Assembly: GCF_014203395.1 (NCBI RefSeq)
Contig: NZ_JACHIW010000001.1
Location: forward strand, 3,207,501 to 3,271,500
Source of the DNA: Saccharopolyspora phatthalungensis
GTDB taxonomy: Bacteria; Actinomycetota; Actinomycetes; Mycobacteriales; Pseudonocardiaceae
Reading direction: 5' to 3'
Length of the DNA: 64,000 nucleotides
A program made the position numbers and the translations under genes. Below are positions 7,142 through 18,526 of the stretch, in pieces; position 1 is the stretch's first letter; each line of letters opens with the position of its first letter. A model generated the notes under the pieces. The model worked only from the letters and a program-made list of their open reading frames with translations. It ran no database searches and was not told where the DNA came from.

Positions 7142-8977
7142 TCAGAGCTTGATCGTGGGGTTGTGGAGGTCGAACCAGGTCGCCAGGTCGAGGGCTCGTT
7201 CGAAGGTGAGGCGAGCCGCCTGGTCGATCTGGGCTGGGTCCTGCGCCAGCGCCTTGCGTAGCCACTTCTCGTCGAGCAGCGACAGCGCCTTGTCGCCCGC
7301 GGCGACCAGGTCCGCGACCTGTCCCTGCAGCACCGCCGCGTACTTCGGGTCCTGAGTGGACGGATACGGGCTCTTCACCCGCTCCACCACCGACTTCGGC
7401 AACGTGTCGGCGGCGGCGTGGCGCAGCAGGCTCTTTTCGCGCCCGTCGAAGGTTTTCAGCGACCACGGCACGTTGAAGACGTACTCCACCAGCCGGTGGT
7501 CGCAGAAGGGCACCCGCACCTCCAGGCCGACGGCCATGCTCATCCGGTCCTTGCGGTCCAGGAGCATCCGCACGAACCGGGTCAGGTGCAGATAGCAGAT
7601 CTCCCGCATCCTGCGCTCAAAGGCGCTCTCGCCGTCGAGCACCGGAACCGAGCCGATTGCGTCGCGGTAGCTGTCGGCCACATGCGACTTCAGGTCCAGC
7701 GCCGACGTCAGGTCCGGGCTGAGCACGTTCTCCCGCCCACCGGAATGCATGCGTATCCCGGCTATCCACGGGAAGGTCTGCGCCTCCCGCACCTGCGGGT
7801 CGTGAAACCACTTGTAGCCACCGAAGACCTCGTCCGCGGACTCGCCGGACAGCGCCACCGTCGAGTGCTCGCGGATGGCCTTGAACAGCAGGTATAACGA
7901 CTGATCCAGGTCGCCTAACCCTAACGGGAGGTCCCTGGCCTGCACGGTCGCGCGTCGTGCTTCGGGGTCTGCCAGCGTGTCGGGGTCGAGCACGATGTCC
8001 TGGTGCCGCGACCCGACGTGCTGGGCGACATCGTGCACGTACGGCGCATCCGGTGTGGCTCGCATCGGGTCGGGCACGAAATTCTCGGTCTGACCGACGA
8101 AGTCGACCGAGAAGCTGCGCACTTGCTCGCCGATGCGCCCCAGTTGGAGCCCGGCGAGCGCGGTGATGGTGCTGGAGTCCAAGCCGCCGGAGAGCAGTAC
8201 GCAGCGCGGCACGTCGGAGATCAGTTGCCGCGCAACGATGTCGTCGAGCAGCTCGCGGACGTGGGCGACGGTGGTCTCCTGGTCGTCGGCGTGCGCGACG
8301 GCCCGCAGCCGCCAGTAGGTGTGCTCGCGCAGGCCCTTGCGATCGACGGTGACGATGGTGCCCGGCTCGACCTCCCGCATGCCCGACCACACGGCCTGCC
8401 CCGGCGTCTTGAGCGTCACGAAGAGCTCACGCAGGCCTTCGGCGTCGACGGTCTTGTCGGCCAGCGGGTTCGCCAGGATCGCCTTGGGTTCGGAGCCGAA
8501 CAGTACGCCTTGCTCGGTCGGGTAGTAGTACAGCGGCTTGATGCCCATCCGGTCGCGGATCAGCAGCAACTGCTCGGTGCGGGTGTCCCAGACGGCGAAG
8601 GCGAACATGCCGTTGAGGTGTTCGGCGACCTGTGCGCCCCATTCCAGGTAGCCGTGCAGCACGACCTCGGTGTCGCTGTCGGTGTCGAACCGGTGACCGC
8701 GGCGCCGCAGTTCGTCGCGCAGCTCGGTGAAGTTGTATGCCTCGCCGCTGTAGACCATCGCGACCTTGCCGTCGGGGGTGCCCGCCTCCATCGGCTGCGC
8801 CCCGCCGGGCAGGTCGATGACGGCCAGCCGTCGGTGACCCAGCGCGGCGTGCGGGCCGACCCAGGTGCCGCCCGCGTCCGGGCCGCGGCACGTCATGGTC
8901 GCGCACATCCCGTCGATCGTGGGCTGCTCGCGGGTCAGGTCGCGCTGGAAGTCGATCCAGCCGGAGATGCCGCACAT
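7142..8977 (-). CDS. asnB: asparagine synthase (glutamine-hydrolysing)
   Basis: A 611-residue class II glutamine amidotransferase that makes asparagine from aspartate, ATP and glutamine. Cys2 directly after the initiator (MCGISGW) is the nucleophile. The N-terminal glutaminase domain spans about 2-200, and the ATP-pyrophosphatase domain follows with its PP-loop SGGLDSS near residues 261-267 and a conserved ESADEVFGGY segment. GGAGGG lies 7-8 bp before the ATG. It is a single gene, convergent with the two-component system and divergent from the kdp operon. Actinobacteria often have several AsnB-like enzymes, some acting on cell-wall precursors (LtsA type), so substrate use beyond aspartate cannot be excluded. 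Confidence 0.92.
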   Translation of the reverse strand: MCGISGWIDFQRDLTREQPTIDGMCATMTCRGPDAGGTWVGPHAALGHRRLAVIDLPGGAQPMEAGTPDGKVAMVYSGEAYNFTELRDELRRRGHRFDTDSDTEVVLHGYLEWGAQVAEHLNGMFAFAVWDTRTEQLLLIRDRMGIKPLYYYPTEQGVLFGSEPKAILANPLADKTVDAEGLRELFVTLKTPGQAVWSGMREVEPGTIVTVDRKGLREHTYWRLRAVAHADDQETTVAHVRELLDDIVARQLISDVPRCVLLSGGLDSSTITALAGLQLGRIGEQVRSFSVDFVGQTENFVPDPMRATPDAPYVHDVAQHVGSRHQDIVLDPDTLADPEARRATVQARDLPLGLGDLDQSLYLLFKAIREHSTVALSGESADEVFGGYKWFHDPQVREAQTFPWIAGIRMHSGGRENVLSPDLTSALDLKSHVADSYRDAIGSVPVLDGESAFERRMREICYLHLTRFVRMLLDRKDRMSMAVGLEVRVPFCDHRLVEYVFNVPWSLKTFDGREKSLLRHAAADTLPKSVVERVKSPYPSTQDPKYAAVLQGQVADLVAAGDKALSLLDEKWLRKALAQDPAQIDQAARLTFERALDLATWFDLHNPTIKL

Positions 8978-9331
8978 GTCAGGTGCCCTCCTTCGGTCTC
9001 GTCGGCTTCACGCGCGGGACCGCAGATACCGGGTCTCGGGTCTGGCGCCCCCACGCGCGTTCCTTAGCGAGAGTAACGAGATCGTTGCATCGACGAAACC
9101 AAGTAACCGGGTGAAGTCACCCACGTGCAAACCGTGCGGATCCACGAAACCACTCGAACCCGGCGCGACCAATTAACTCGTTCGGGTGACATCAAGGAGG
9201 CATCAAGGCGTGGGGCGCCGGCATCAAGGAGCCGTCATGGACCTTGGCCGCCCCAGGCACCGGAGATTTCGATGTACCCGGGTGGTCACCGAAGGCCGGT
9301 GACCCCAGTTGCCAGTGAGGAGTGCGCAGCG
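8978..9331. other. divergent control region between asnB and the kdp operon
   Basis: A 354-bp gap with no credible gene. It must hold the asnB promoter (minus) and the kdp promoter (plus). The clearest signal is the repeated CATCAAGG element at 9189-9231, listed separately. I looked for a c-di-AMP riboswitch, which is known upstream of some potassium transporters, and saw no convincing core. Confidence 0.4.
9189..9231 (+). promoter_or_regulatory. candidate KdpE operator (CATCAAGG direct repeats)
   Basis: CATCAAGG occurs at 9190-9197, 9201-9208 and 9222-9229. The first two copies are 11 bp apart, the half-site spacing expected for an OmpR-type regulator such as KdpE, which is encoded at the end of this operon. 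The third copy is 21 bp further on, about two helical turns. It lies about 100 bp before the first gene of the operon. Confidence 0.5.
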
Positions 9332-9415
9332 GTGGCTGATCTCGCCTACGCCGTGTTGCTAATCGGCGGGTTCCTCGTACTCGCGCTGACCCTCCGCGGT
9401 TTGGAGCGCTTGTGA
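9332..9415 (+). CDS. 27-residue membrane peptide leading the kdp operon
   Basis: A tiny frame MADLAYAVLLIGGFLVLALT followed by LRGLERL: one transmembrane helix with a short basic tail. The GTG start at 9332 has GAGGAG about 9 bp ahead. Its TGA overlaps the kdpF GTG (GTGA), so it is translationally coupled to kdpF. I recall similar unnamed peptides before kdpF in other actinobacterial operons. It is distinct from KdpF, which follows. A second KdpF-like accessory subunit is possible. Confidence 0.6.
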   Translation: MADLAYAVLLIGGFLVLALTLRGLERL

Positions 9416-9507
9416 GCACTGTGCTTGCCAACGTCGCCGGGGGCGTGTTGGCGCTGCTGTTGATCGGTTATCTGTTCGTCGCGCTTATCCGGCCGGAGAA
9501 GTTCTGA
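9412..9507 (+). CDS. kdpF: potassium-transporting ATPase small subunit KdpF
   Basis: A 31-residue single-span subunit that stabilises the KdpABC complex. The sequence begins with GTG and ends IGYLFVALIRPEKF, the characteristic KdpF terminus (ALxxPExF). The start overlaps the upstream stop (GTGA), and the stop overlaps the kdpA start (TGATG), a tight chain of coupled genes. Such genes are usually missed because of their size. Confidence 0.88.
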   Translation: MSTVLANVAGGVLALLLIGYLFVALIRPEKF

Positions 9508-11164
9508 TGAGTTCACTGACGGTCGGCCTGGTCCAGGTCGGCCTCCTGATCCTGGCCATCGGCGTGGTCTACCGACCCCTCGGTGACTACCTGGCCCACG
9601 TGTACACGAGTGAGAAGCATTGGCGCATCGAGAAAGCGGTGTACCGCCTGGTGCGCGTCGACGGTGACACCGAGCAGCGCTGGGCCACCTACGCCGCCGG
9701 TGTCCTGGGCTTCTCGTTCATGTCCATCGCGCTGCTCTACCTGATGCAGCGGCTGCAACCGCTGTTGCCGCTGAGCTTCGGCCGCGGCTCGGTCGAGCCC
9801 GCGATGGCGTTCAACACCGCAGTCAGCTTCGTGACCAACACGAACTGGCAGTCCTATGTGCCGGAAAAAGTCCTCGGACACACCGTGCAGATGGCCGGGC
9901 TGACCGTGCAGAACTTCGTCTCGGCGGCGGTCGGCATGGCCGTCGCGATCGCGCTGGTGCGCGGATTCGTCGCCGCGGGCACCGGCCGCATCGGCAACTT
10001 CTGGGTGGACATCACCCGGGGCTGCACCCGAATCCTGGTGCCGATCGCGGCGATCAGTGCGGTGCTGCTGGTCGCGCTCGGCGCGACGATGAGCCTGGCC
10101 CCCGGGCTCGATGTCGTCGGGCTGGACGGGCAGCCGCACACCATCGCCACCGCGCCGATCGCCAGCCAGGAAGCCATCAAGGAGCTCGGTACCAATGGCG
10201 GCGGGGTGCTCAACGCCAACTCGGCGCACCCGTTCGCCAACCCCGGAGGCATCAGCAATCTACTGGAGATCTTCCTGATCCTGGTGATCCCGCTGGCTCT
10301 GACCCGCACGTTCGGCACTCTCGTCGGCGACCGCCGCCAGGGCCGGGTGCTGCTGTCGGTGATGGTCGCGATCATGGCTTCGATGACTGCGGTGGTCTGG
10401 TGGGCCGAAAGCCACCCGAACGGCCCGGCGACACTGGCCGCCGGCGGGGCGCTGGAAGGCAAGGAGGCCCGCTTCGGCCTTTTCCTCTCGGGCCTTTTCG
10501 CGGTCGCGACCACCGGAACCTCCACCGGTGCGGTCAATTCGATGCACGACAGCTTCACCGGCCTCGGCGGCTTGGTGCCGCTGCTGAACATGCTGCTCGG
10601 CGAGGTCGCGCCCGGCGGTGTCGGTGCCGGCCTGTACGGCATCCTGGTGCTGGCCGTGATCGCGGTGTTCCTGGCCGGGTTGATGGTCGGGCGCACACCG
10701 GAATACCTGGGCAAGAAGCTCGGGCGGGCAGAGATCACGGCGGCGGCGATCTCGATCCTTGCCATGCCCGCGATGGTGCTGCTCGGCGCCGGTACCGCGC
10801 TCGCATTTCCGTCCACTGAGGACGTTTTGGCCAACACCGGGGCACACGGGTTGTCGGAGGTCCTCTACGCCTTCGCCTCGGCGGGCAACAACAACGGCAG
10901 CGCCTTCGCAGGGCTGACCGTGACCGGCGACTTCTTCCAGGTCACGCTGGCGCTGGCGATGCTCTTCGGCCGGTTCGTGCCCATCCTCGCGGTGCTGATG
11001 CTGGCCGGTGCGGTGGCCCGGCAGCACCCAGTCCCGGCCACCGCCGGCACCCTGCCCACCGGCGGCCCGCTGTTCGCCGGGCTGCTCGGCGGCACCATCA
11101 TCCTCGTCGCGGCCCTGACTTTCCTGCCCGCGCTCGCCCTCGGACCGATCGCGGAGGCCCTCGC

Positions 11165-11168
<4 letters not shown>
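9507..11168 (+). CDS. kdpA: potassium-transporting ATPase channel-like subunit KdpA
   Basis: A 553-residue polytopic membrane protein that binds and conducts potassium in the Kdp P-type ATPase. It shows the four selectivity-filter-like segments of the superfamily, including [21 protein letters not shown] and AGNNNGSAF. Length and order fit the family. The start overlaps the kdpF stop, and the last codon overlaps the kdpB GTG. High-affinity uptake is normally induced by low potassium through KdpDE, both encoded downstream. Confidence 0.97.
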
Positions 11169-13240
<2,072 letters not shown>

Positions 13241-13307
13241 TGCCCGGCTCCCGTCGTGGTGGACGGCGATTTCAAGGGAAATCCGCACGTCGATCAGAGA
13301 GGCACCG

Positions 13308-13928
13308 ATGAAGAACACACTCCTGCGCCAGACCTTGGCGGGGTTGCGGCTGCTGCTGGTGGCGACCGTTGTGCTCGGCGTGGCCTACCCGCTGACGATC
13401 TGGGCCATCAGCCGGATCCCCGGCTTGCAGGCCAGGGCCGAGGGATCGCAGATCGTGGTGGACGGCCGGGTCGTCGGCTCGTCGCTGATCGGCATCGACC
13501 CGGTGCCGGCCGACCCGGCCAACGACCCGTACTTCCACACCCGCCCAGCTGCCTCCGCCGAGGGCGGCCTGGGGCCGGGCGACCCGTCGACCTCGGGCGG
13601 CTCCAACTATGGCGGCGCCAGCGAGGACCTGCTGGCGGTGGTGTGGGAGCGGCGCACCGCGATCGCCCTTCGCGAGGGCGTGGCGCCCGAGCAGGTGCCG
13701 ACCGACGCGGTCACCGCGTCCGCCAGCGGCGTTGACCCGCACATCAGCCCGGCCTACGCGCAGCTGCAGGCGCCTCGGGTGGCTCGCGTCACGGGCCTCC
13801 CGGTGGACGAGGTCCGGCGGCTGATCGCCGAGAACACCACCGGCGGGTTCGTGTCCGAACGCGTGGTGAACGCGACAACCCTCAACGTCGCCGTCCACCG
13901 GACCGATTTGCCTGGTCAAGGCTCATGA
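13308..13928 (+). CDS. kdpC: potassium-transporting ATPase subunit KdpC
   Basis: 206 residues with a single N-terminal membrane anchor and a periplasmic-type domain (YFHTRPAA, SGGSNYG, DAVTASASGVDPHISPAYA) typical of KdpC, the chaperone-like subunit of the Kdp ATPase. AGAGAGGCACCG precedes the ATG. The 67-bp gap after kdpB contains a small perfect hairpin, GATTTC-AAGG-GAAATC (13268-13283), of unknown meaning. Confidence 0.95.
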   Translation: MKNTLLRQTLAGLRLLLVATVVLGVAYPLTIWAISRIPGLQARAEGSQIVVDGRVVGSSLIGIDPVPADPANDPYFHTRPAASAEGGLGPGDPSTSGGSNYGGASEDLLAVVWERRTAIALREGVAPEQVPTDAVTASASGVDPHISPAYAQLQAPRVARVTGLPVDEVRRLIAENTTGGFVSERVVNATTLNVAVHRTDLPGQGS

Positions 13929-14000
13929 GTACGTTGAGATGGGGCCTGGTACCCGGCGATGGCAACCGCTGATAACAACGGTTCGTAGGAGACTGGACGC

Positions 14001-16550
14001 GTGGCGGAGAAAGGACGACGACGCGGCGAGCTGCGGATCTACCTCGGTGCGGCGCCAGGGGTCGGCAAGACCTACGCGATGCTCAACGAGGCGCACCGTC
14101 GGGTCGAGCGCGGTACGGACGTGGTGGTTGGCTTCGTCGAGGACCACGGCCGAGCCAAGACCGCCGCGCTGCTCGACGGGCTGGAGGTGCTGCCGCGCCG
14201 GCGCCTCGGCCACCGCGGGGTCGAATTGACCGAGATGGACGTCGATGCCGTGCTGGAGCGCAAACCCACGGTCGCCGTCGTCGACGAACTCGCGCACACC
14301 AACGCGCCCGGCTCCCGCAACGAAAAGCGGTGGCAGGACATCGACGAACTGCTTGAGGCCGGGATCAACGTGCTGTCGACGGTGAACGTGCAGCACCTGG
14401 AGAGCCTCAACGATGTGGTGGAGACGATCACCGGCGTGCGGCAGCAGGAAACCGTGCCGGACGAGGTGGTGCGCCGCGCCGGGCAGATCGAACTCACCGA
14501 CATAACTCCGGAAGCGCTGCGCCGCCGCATGGCGCACGGCAACGTCTACGCGGCCGACCGGGTGGACGCCGCGCTGGGCAACTACTTCCGCACCGGCAAT
14601 CTGACGGCGCTGCGCGAGCTCGCGCTGCTGTGGTTGGCAGACCAGGTCGACGTGGCGCTGCGTCGCTACCGCGCGGAGCAGAAGATCACCGACACCTGGG
14701 AGGCCCGTGAGCGCGTCGTGGTCGCCGTCACCGGCGGCCGCGAGAGCGAGACGCTGATCCGTAGGGCCCGCCGGATCGCGGCCCGGGCGGGTGCGGAGCT
14801 GCAGGTGGTGCACGTGTTGCGGGGCGACGGGCTGGTCGGGGCCGCCCCCGGCGGCATCGCCCGCGCGCGGAGGCTCGCCGACGCCGTCGGCGCCAGTTTC
14901 CACACCGTCGTCGGAGACGACGTGCCGGAGGCGCTGCTGGAGTTCGCGCGGGCTGCGGACGCCACGCAGCTGGTTGTCGGCACCTCGCGGCGCTCCCGCT
15001 GGGCGAGGCTCTTCGACGAGGGCATCGGCGCCAACACGGTGCAGAAGTCCGGCGCGATCGATGTGCACATGGTCACCCACGGCGAGTCACGCGGGCACCG
15101 GTTTCTGCGGGAGGTCGCCCGCACCTCCCTGTCGCGGACCCGGCTGCTGTGGGGCTGGGTGCTGGCGGTGCTGCTGCCGGGCCTGGTCACCGTGGTGGCT
15201 TACTCGTTCACCGATGTCGCGTTCTCGACCGACGTCGTCGGCTACTTTTTGGTCACCGTCGTCGTCGCGCTCGTCGGCGGCATGGCGCCGGCAATCATCA
15301 CGGCTCTGCTCTCCGGCGGCATGCTGAACTTCTTCCTGACCCCGCCCCGCTATTCGCTGGCGGTGGCCGATCCGCGGAACTTGGTGGCGCTGGGCGCGAT
15401 GATGATCGTCGGCGTGATCGTCGCATACATGGTCGACCGCGCCGCGCGGCTGGCCGACCAGGCCGCCAACGCCCGAACCGAAGCCACGCTGCTGAGCTCC
15501 TACGCCCGCACCGTGCTGACCCACCCCGACCCGCTGCCCCGACTGCTGGAGAAGCTCGTGGAGAACTTCGGCCTGACCTCGGCGGCATTGCTGGAACGCG
15601 CCGAAGGCGGTTGGCAGGTGGCGGCCGCGATCGGGGCGCAGCCCTGCACCCAACCGGGTCAGTCCGGTGTGGACATCGAGGTCAACCCCGATGTGCACCT
15701 GGTGCTTGAACGACCGGGCGGTCGGCCCCTGCCGGCCGCCGAGCGAGCGGCCCTGGACGGCGCCGCCGGGCAGGCCCTGGTCGCGTTGCGCCAGCAGCGG
15801 ATGGCCGCGGAAGCGCGGGAAGCCCAGCGACGCGCGGACGCGACGCAGCTGCGCACCGCACTGCTGTCCGCGGTCGGCCACGACCTGCGCACGCCGCTGG
15901 CATCCATCAAAGCCTCGGTCAGCAGCCTGCGCGCGCCCGACCTGCAACTGTCGGACGAGGACAACGCCGAGCTGCTCAGCGGGGTGGAGGAGTCCGCGGA
16001 CCGGCTGACCGAACTGGTCGACAATCTGCTGGATTCCTCCCGGCTGGCGACCGGCGCGATCGCACCGCGGCTGCGCCCCGTTAGCTACGACGAAGTCGTG
16101 GCGATCGCGCTGGCCGGTCTGGGCGGGCGGCAGCACGTCGACGTCGACATCGACGAAAGCCTGCCGCAGGTGCTCGCCGACATCGGGCTGCTGGAGCGCG
16201 TGGTGGCCAACGTGGTGCAGAACGCGCTGAAGTACGGGCGACCCGACGGCGGCCGGATCCGGGTGCGGGCCAGCGAGCATGCGGCGTGGGTGGAGTTGCG
16301 CGTGGTCGACCACGGGCCGGGGCTGCCGGAAGGCGCCGTCGACACCGTGTTCGCGCCGTTCGAGCGGCTCGGCGAGCACGGCGAGCGCGGTGACAGCGGA
16401 GTGGCCGGGGTTGGGCTCGGGCTGAGCGTGGCGCAGGGTTTCATGGCGGCGATGCACGGCACGATCCGCGCCGAGGACACCCCCGGCGGCGGGTTGACGA
16501 TCGTACTTTCACTACCGGCGGTCACTGCTGACGGACAGGGGAGACAATGA
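14001..16550 (+). CDS. kdpD: osmosensitive potassium-channel sensor kinase KdpD
   Basis: An 849-residue sensor kinase. The N-terminal KdpD domain has a Walker-type motif GAAPGVGKTYAML, followed by a universal-stress-protein-like domain (about 230-360). Four membrane spans lie at about 385-500, then a linker/GAF-like region, the HisKA box with H627 (SAVGHDLRTPLASIK) and a C-terminal HATPase domain (HGPGLPEGA, GVGLGLSV). It senses potassium limitation or ionic strength and phosphorylates KdpE, whose gene overlaps its end. The GTG start is consistent with the conserved N-terminus (RRRGELRIYLGAAPG). Confidence 0.96.
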   Translation: MAEKGRRRGELRIYLGAAPGVGKTYAMLNEAHRRVERGTDVVVGFVEDHGRAKTAALLDGLEVLPRRRLGHRGVELTEMDVDAVLERKPTVAVVDELAHTNAPGSRNEKRWQDIDELLEAGINVLSTVNVQHLESLNDVVETITGVRQQETVPDEVVRRAGQIELTDITPEALRRRMAHGNVYAADRVDAALGNYFRTGNLTALRELALLWLADQVDVALRRYRAEQKITDTWEARERVVVAVTGGRESETLIRRARRIAARAGAELQVVHVLRGDGLVGAAPGGIARARRLADAVGASFHTVVGDDVPEALLEFARAADATQLVVGTSRRSRWARLFDEGIGANTVQKSGAIDVHMVTHGESRGHRFLREVARTSLSRTRLLWGWVLAVLLPGLVTVVAYSFTDVAFSTDVVGYFLVTVVVALVGGMAPAIITALLSGGMLNFFLTPPRYSLAVADPRNLVALGAMMIVGVIVAYMVDRAARLADQAANARTEATLLSSYARTVLTHPDPLPRLLEKLVENFGLTSAALLERAEGGWQVAAAIGAQPCTQPGQSGVDIEVNPDVHLVLERPGGRPLPAAERAALDGAAGQALVALRQQRMAAEAREAQRRADATQLRTALLSAVGHDLRTPLASIKASVSSLRAPDLQLSDEDNAELLSGVEESADRLTELVDNLLDSSRLATGAIAPRLRPVSYDEVVAIALAGLGGRQHVDVDIDESLPQVLADIGLLERVVANVVQNALKYGRPDGGRIRVRASEHAAWVELRVVDHGPGLPEGAVDTVFAPFERLGEHGERGDSGVAGVGLGLSVAQGFMAAMHGTIRAEDTPGGGLTIVLSLPAVTADGQGRQ

Positions 16551-17227
16551 CGAGGGTTCTGGTCGTCGACGACGAACCACAGCTGCTGCGCGCCTTGCGG
16601 ATCAATCTGACCGCACGCGGTTACCAGGTGGCCACCGCGGTGGACGGCGCGTCCGCGCTGCACGCCGCCAGCGACGGCAAACCCGACGCGGTGGTGCTGG
16701 ACCTCGGGCTGCCGGACATGGACGGCAGCGAGGTAATCGCCGGCCTGCGTGGCTGGACGATGGTGCCGATCATCGTGCTCTCGGCGCGCACGGATTCCAC
16801 CGACAAGGTGCGTGCCCTCGACGCGGGAGCCGACGATTACGTCACGAAACCCTTCGGCATGGACGAACTGCTGGCCCGCCTGCGCGCGGCGGTCCGGCGC
16901 GCGAGCACCAGCGGGTCCGCCGACCAACCGGTGGTGGAGACCTCGACGTTCACGGTGGACCTGTCCGCGAAGAGGGTCCTGCGCGACGGCGTCGAGATCC
17001 ACCTGACGCCGACGGAGTGGGGCATGCTGGAGGTGCTGGCTCGCAACAAGGGCCGCCTGGTGGGCCAGAAACAGCTCCTCAGGGAGGTCTGGGGGCCCCA
17101 GTACGCCAACGAAACCCACTACCTGCGGGTCTACCTGGCCCAGCTCCGCCGCAAGCTCGAATTCGACCCCAGCCACCCCCGCCACCTCATCACCGAAGCA
17201 GGCATGGGCTACCGCCTCGAAACATGA
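16547..17227 (+). CDS. kdpE: OmpR-family response regulator KdpE
   Basis: A 226-residue regulator with receiver acidic pair D8-D9, phosphoacceptor D52 (VVLDLGLPDMDG), VLSART and YVTKPF, then a winged-helix domain (LTPTEWGMLEVLARN...HYLRVYLAQLRRKLE) ending in ITEAGMGYRLET, which is characteristic of KdpE. The ATG overlaps the kdpD stop. It is expected to activate the operon at 9332, with the CATCAAGG repeats at 9189-9231 as the candidate site. Confidence 0.96.
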   Translation: MTRVLVVDDEPQLLRALRINLTARGYQVATAVDGASALHAASDGKPDAVVLDLGLPDMDGSEVIAGLRGWTMVPIIVLSARTDSTDKVRALDAGADDYVTKPFGMDELLARLRAAVRRASTSGSADQPVVETSTFTVDLSAKRVLRDGVEIHLTPTEWGMLEVLARNKGRLVGQKQLLREVWGPQYANETHYLRVYLAQLRRKLEFDPSHPRHLITEAGMGYRLET

Positions 17228-17266
17228 GCTCTTGCCGGTGCGAATGCGCCGCAAACACCACCAGGA

Positions 17267-17971
17267 TCACGAGCCGCGGCACAGCGGGTGGAGAAGGCCG
17301 TCTCGGCCGATGCACGGGGCGTATCCGCCGTCGCGCAGCTCGGCGCGGCCGGTGTCGCTGCCCAGGTAGTCGATGAAGCGGTCGAGCAGACTGCCTTCGG
17401 ACGGATTTCCCTTGGTGTAGAGGTATTCCACGGTCTTGAACCGGTAGCCGTGCAGGGCGCTGCTCTCCTCCGGGTACTGCCCGTCGAGCTCGACGATTTC
17501 GAGCGTGCGCCCCTCGGCGATCGTCCGGCTCGCGGCGGGCGCATCGGCGTACCCGATAGCGCCGGGGGTCGCGGCGATCGCGGCGATCGCATCTTGGGTC
17601 TCGGTGCGTTCGCAGCGGGTCGTCTTGGCGCCGGCCAGCCGCTGCGCGAGCCGTTCCCGAACAGTGCCGAAGCTGCCGGTGTTGCGGATGCGGATGATCA
17701 CGATGCTCATCCGGTCCACCAACCGGGCGATCCTGATCAGCTGCGGATCGGCGGGCGGCACCTCGCCGTCGTGCAACTCGATGGGGCTCAACCCGATCTT
17801 GGAGTTGTACAGCACTCGGTAGTGGAGCCGCTTGCGCCGAATGATGAACCGATCGACCACGGGAGCGGCGATGGTCACGACGGCCAGCACGGCGAGCACC
17901 GAACTGCCGACGTGATCGCCGAACAACGCGGCCAACGCCTGAACGGTTTCTCCCCAGCTGACCACCGACAT
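17267..17971 (-). CDS. membrane-anchored binding-protein-like gene with internal deletion
   Basis: A 234-residue product. Residues about 20-42 form a membrane span followed by a basic stop-transfer (RRKRLHYRVLY) and a short beta-rich segment (VDRMSIVIIRIRNTGS). From about residue 118 on it matches the last third of a phosphate-binding-protein-like fold (ATPGAIGYADA, GYRFKTVEYLYTKGNPSEG, FIDYLGSDTGRAEL, GYAPC). As I recall, full-length actinobacterial relatives are roughly twice this size, with the middle of the protein and most of the first lobe between these two blocks. The junction falls near RNTGSFGTVRERL. This looks like an in-frame internal deletion, so ligand binding is unlikely to be intact. 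A strong GGAGGAGG site precedes the ATG. Confidence 0.6.
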   Translation of the reverse strand: MSVVSWGETVQALAALFGDHVGSSVLAVLAVVTIAAPVVDRFIIRRKRLHYRVLYNSKIGLSPIELHDGEVPPADPQLIRIARLVDRMSIVIIRIRNTGSFGTVRERLAQRLAGAKTTRCERTETQDAIAAIAATPGAIGYADAPAASRTIAEGRTLEIVELDGQYPEESSALHGYRFKTVEYLYTKGNPSEGSLLDRFIDYLGSDTGRAELRDGGYAPCIGRDGLLHPLCRGS

Positions 17972-18055
17972 CGCCTCCTCCCGCGCCAGTGATCAAGGAA
18001 CGTAGGTGCGCGAGCGAGCCTTGCCGGGCCCGATCACCCGCTGTTCACCACAGGT

Positions 18056-18496
18056 TCAACGGTTCTGGCTGTGCTGCTTCATCTGCTGGTCAGAGCGGAC
18101 GACCTTGTCGACATCGTCCCCGGCCGGTTCGAGCAGGTCCACGGTCTCGACCACGCCCTGGCCGGGCACCTCGACAACACCGAGATCACCGGGGAAGTAG
18201 CGGGGATCAAGGGGGCTCGGGGACCACACGTCGTGGCGGCATCCCTTGGTGAGCAGCAGGATCCAGTTCGGTTCCAAGTACTTCAGCCGGATCATGAAGA
18301 GCGCGTAGAACAGGTTGGTACCCGTCTCTGTGTAGGTGTCGGGGCCAACGGTAACCCACACTTGCACCTCGTCGTCGCCGATTGCTTGCCAGGTCACCTG
18401 CGCGTTCAGCGCGCTTGGTTCGCCGGTTTCCGGGTGCTTGGCCCACACCCGAACCGTTCGGGATCTCGGCGTGCTGGTCTGCGGGGTCGGCTGCAT
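18056..18496 (-). CDS. uncharacterised protein, possible partner or immunity protein of the upstream secreted protein
   Basis: 146 residues, acidic overall, no signal peptide or membrane span. It resembles an unnamed actinobacterial family as I recall it: a central NLFYALFMIRLKYLEPNWILL segment followed by GCRHDVWSPSPLD. It is the last gene of a minus-strand chain, 30 bp after the ESX-type secreted protein. In polymorphic toxin loci the gene just after the effector is commonly its immunity protein; here that is only positional inference. The ending KVVRSDQQMKQHSQNR looks disordered. Confidence 0.55.
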   Translation of the reverse strand: MQPTPQTSTPRSRTVRVWAKHPETGEPSALNAQVTWQAIGDDEVQVWVTVGPDTYTETGTNLFYALFMIRLKYLEPNWILLLTKGCRHDVWSPSPLDPRYFPGDLGVVEVPGQGVVETVDLLEPAGDDVDKVVRSDQQMKQHSQNR

Positions 18497-18526
18497 GTCT
18501 CCCTCGTGGTCGATGATTCGGTCCGG

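Noticed and set aside
8978..9331. Search for a c-di-AMP riboswitch before the kdp operon
   Set aside because: Expected from some actinobacterial potassium transporters, but no convincing conserved core or terminator/antiterminator was seen.
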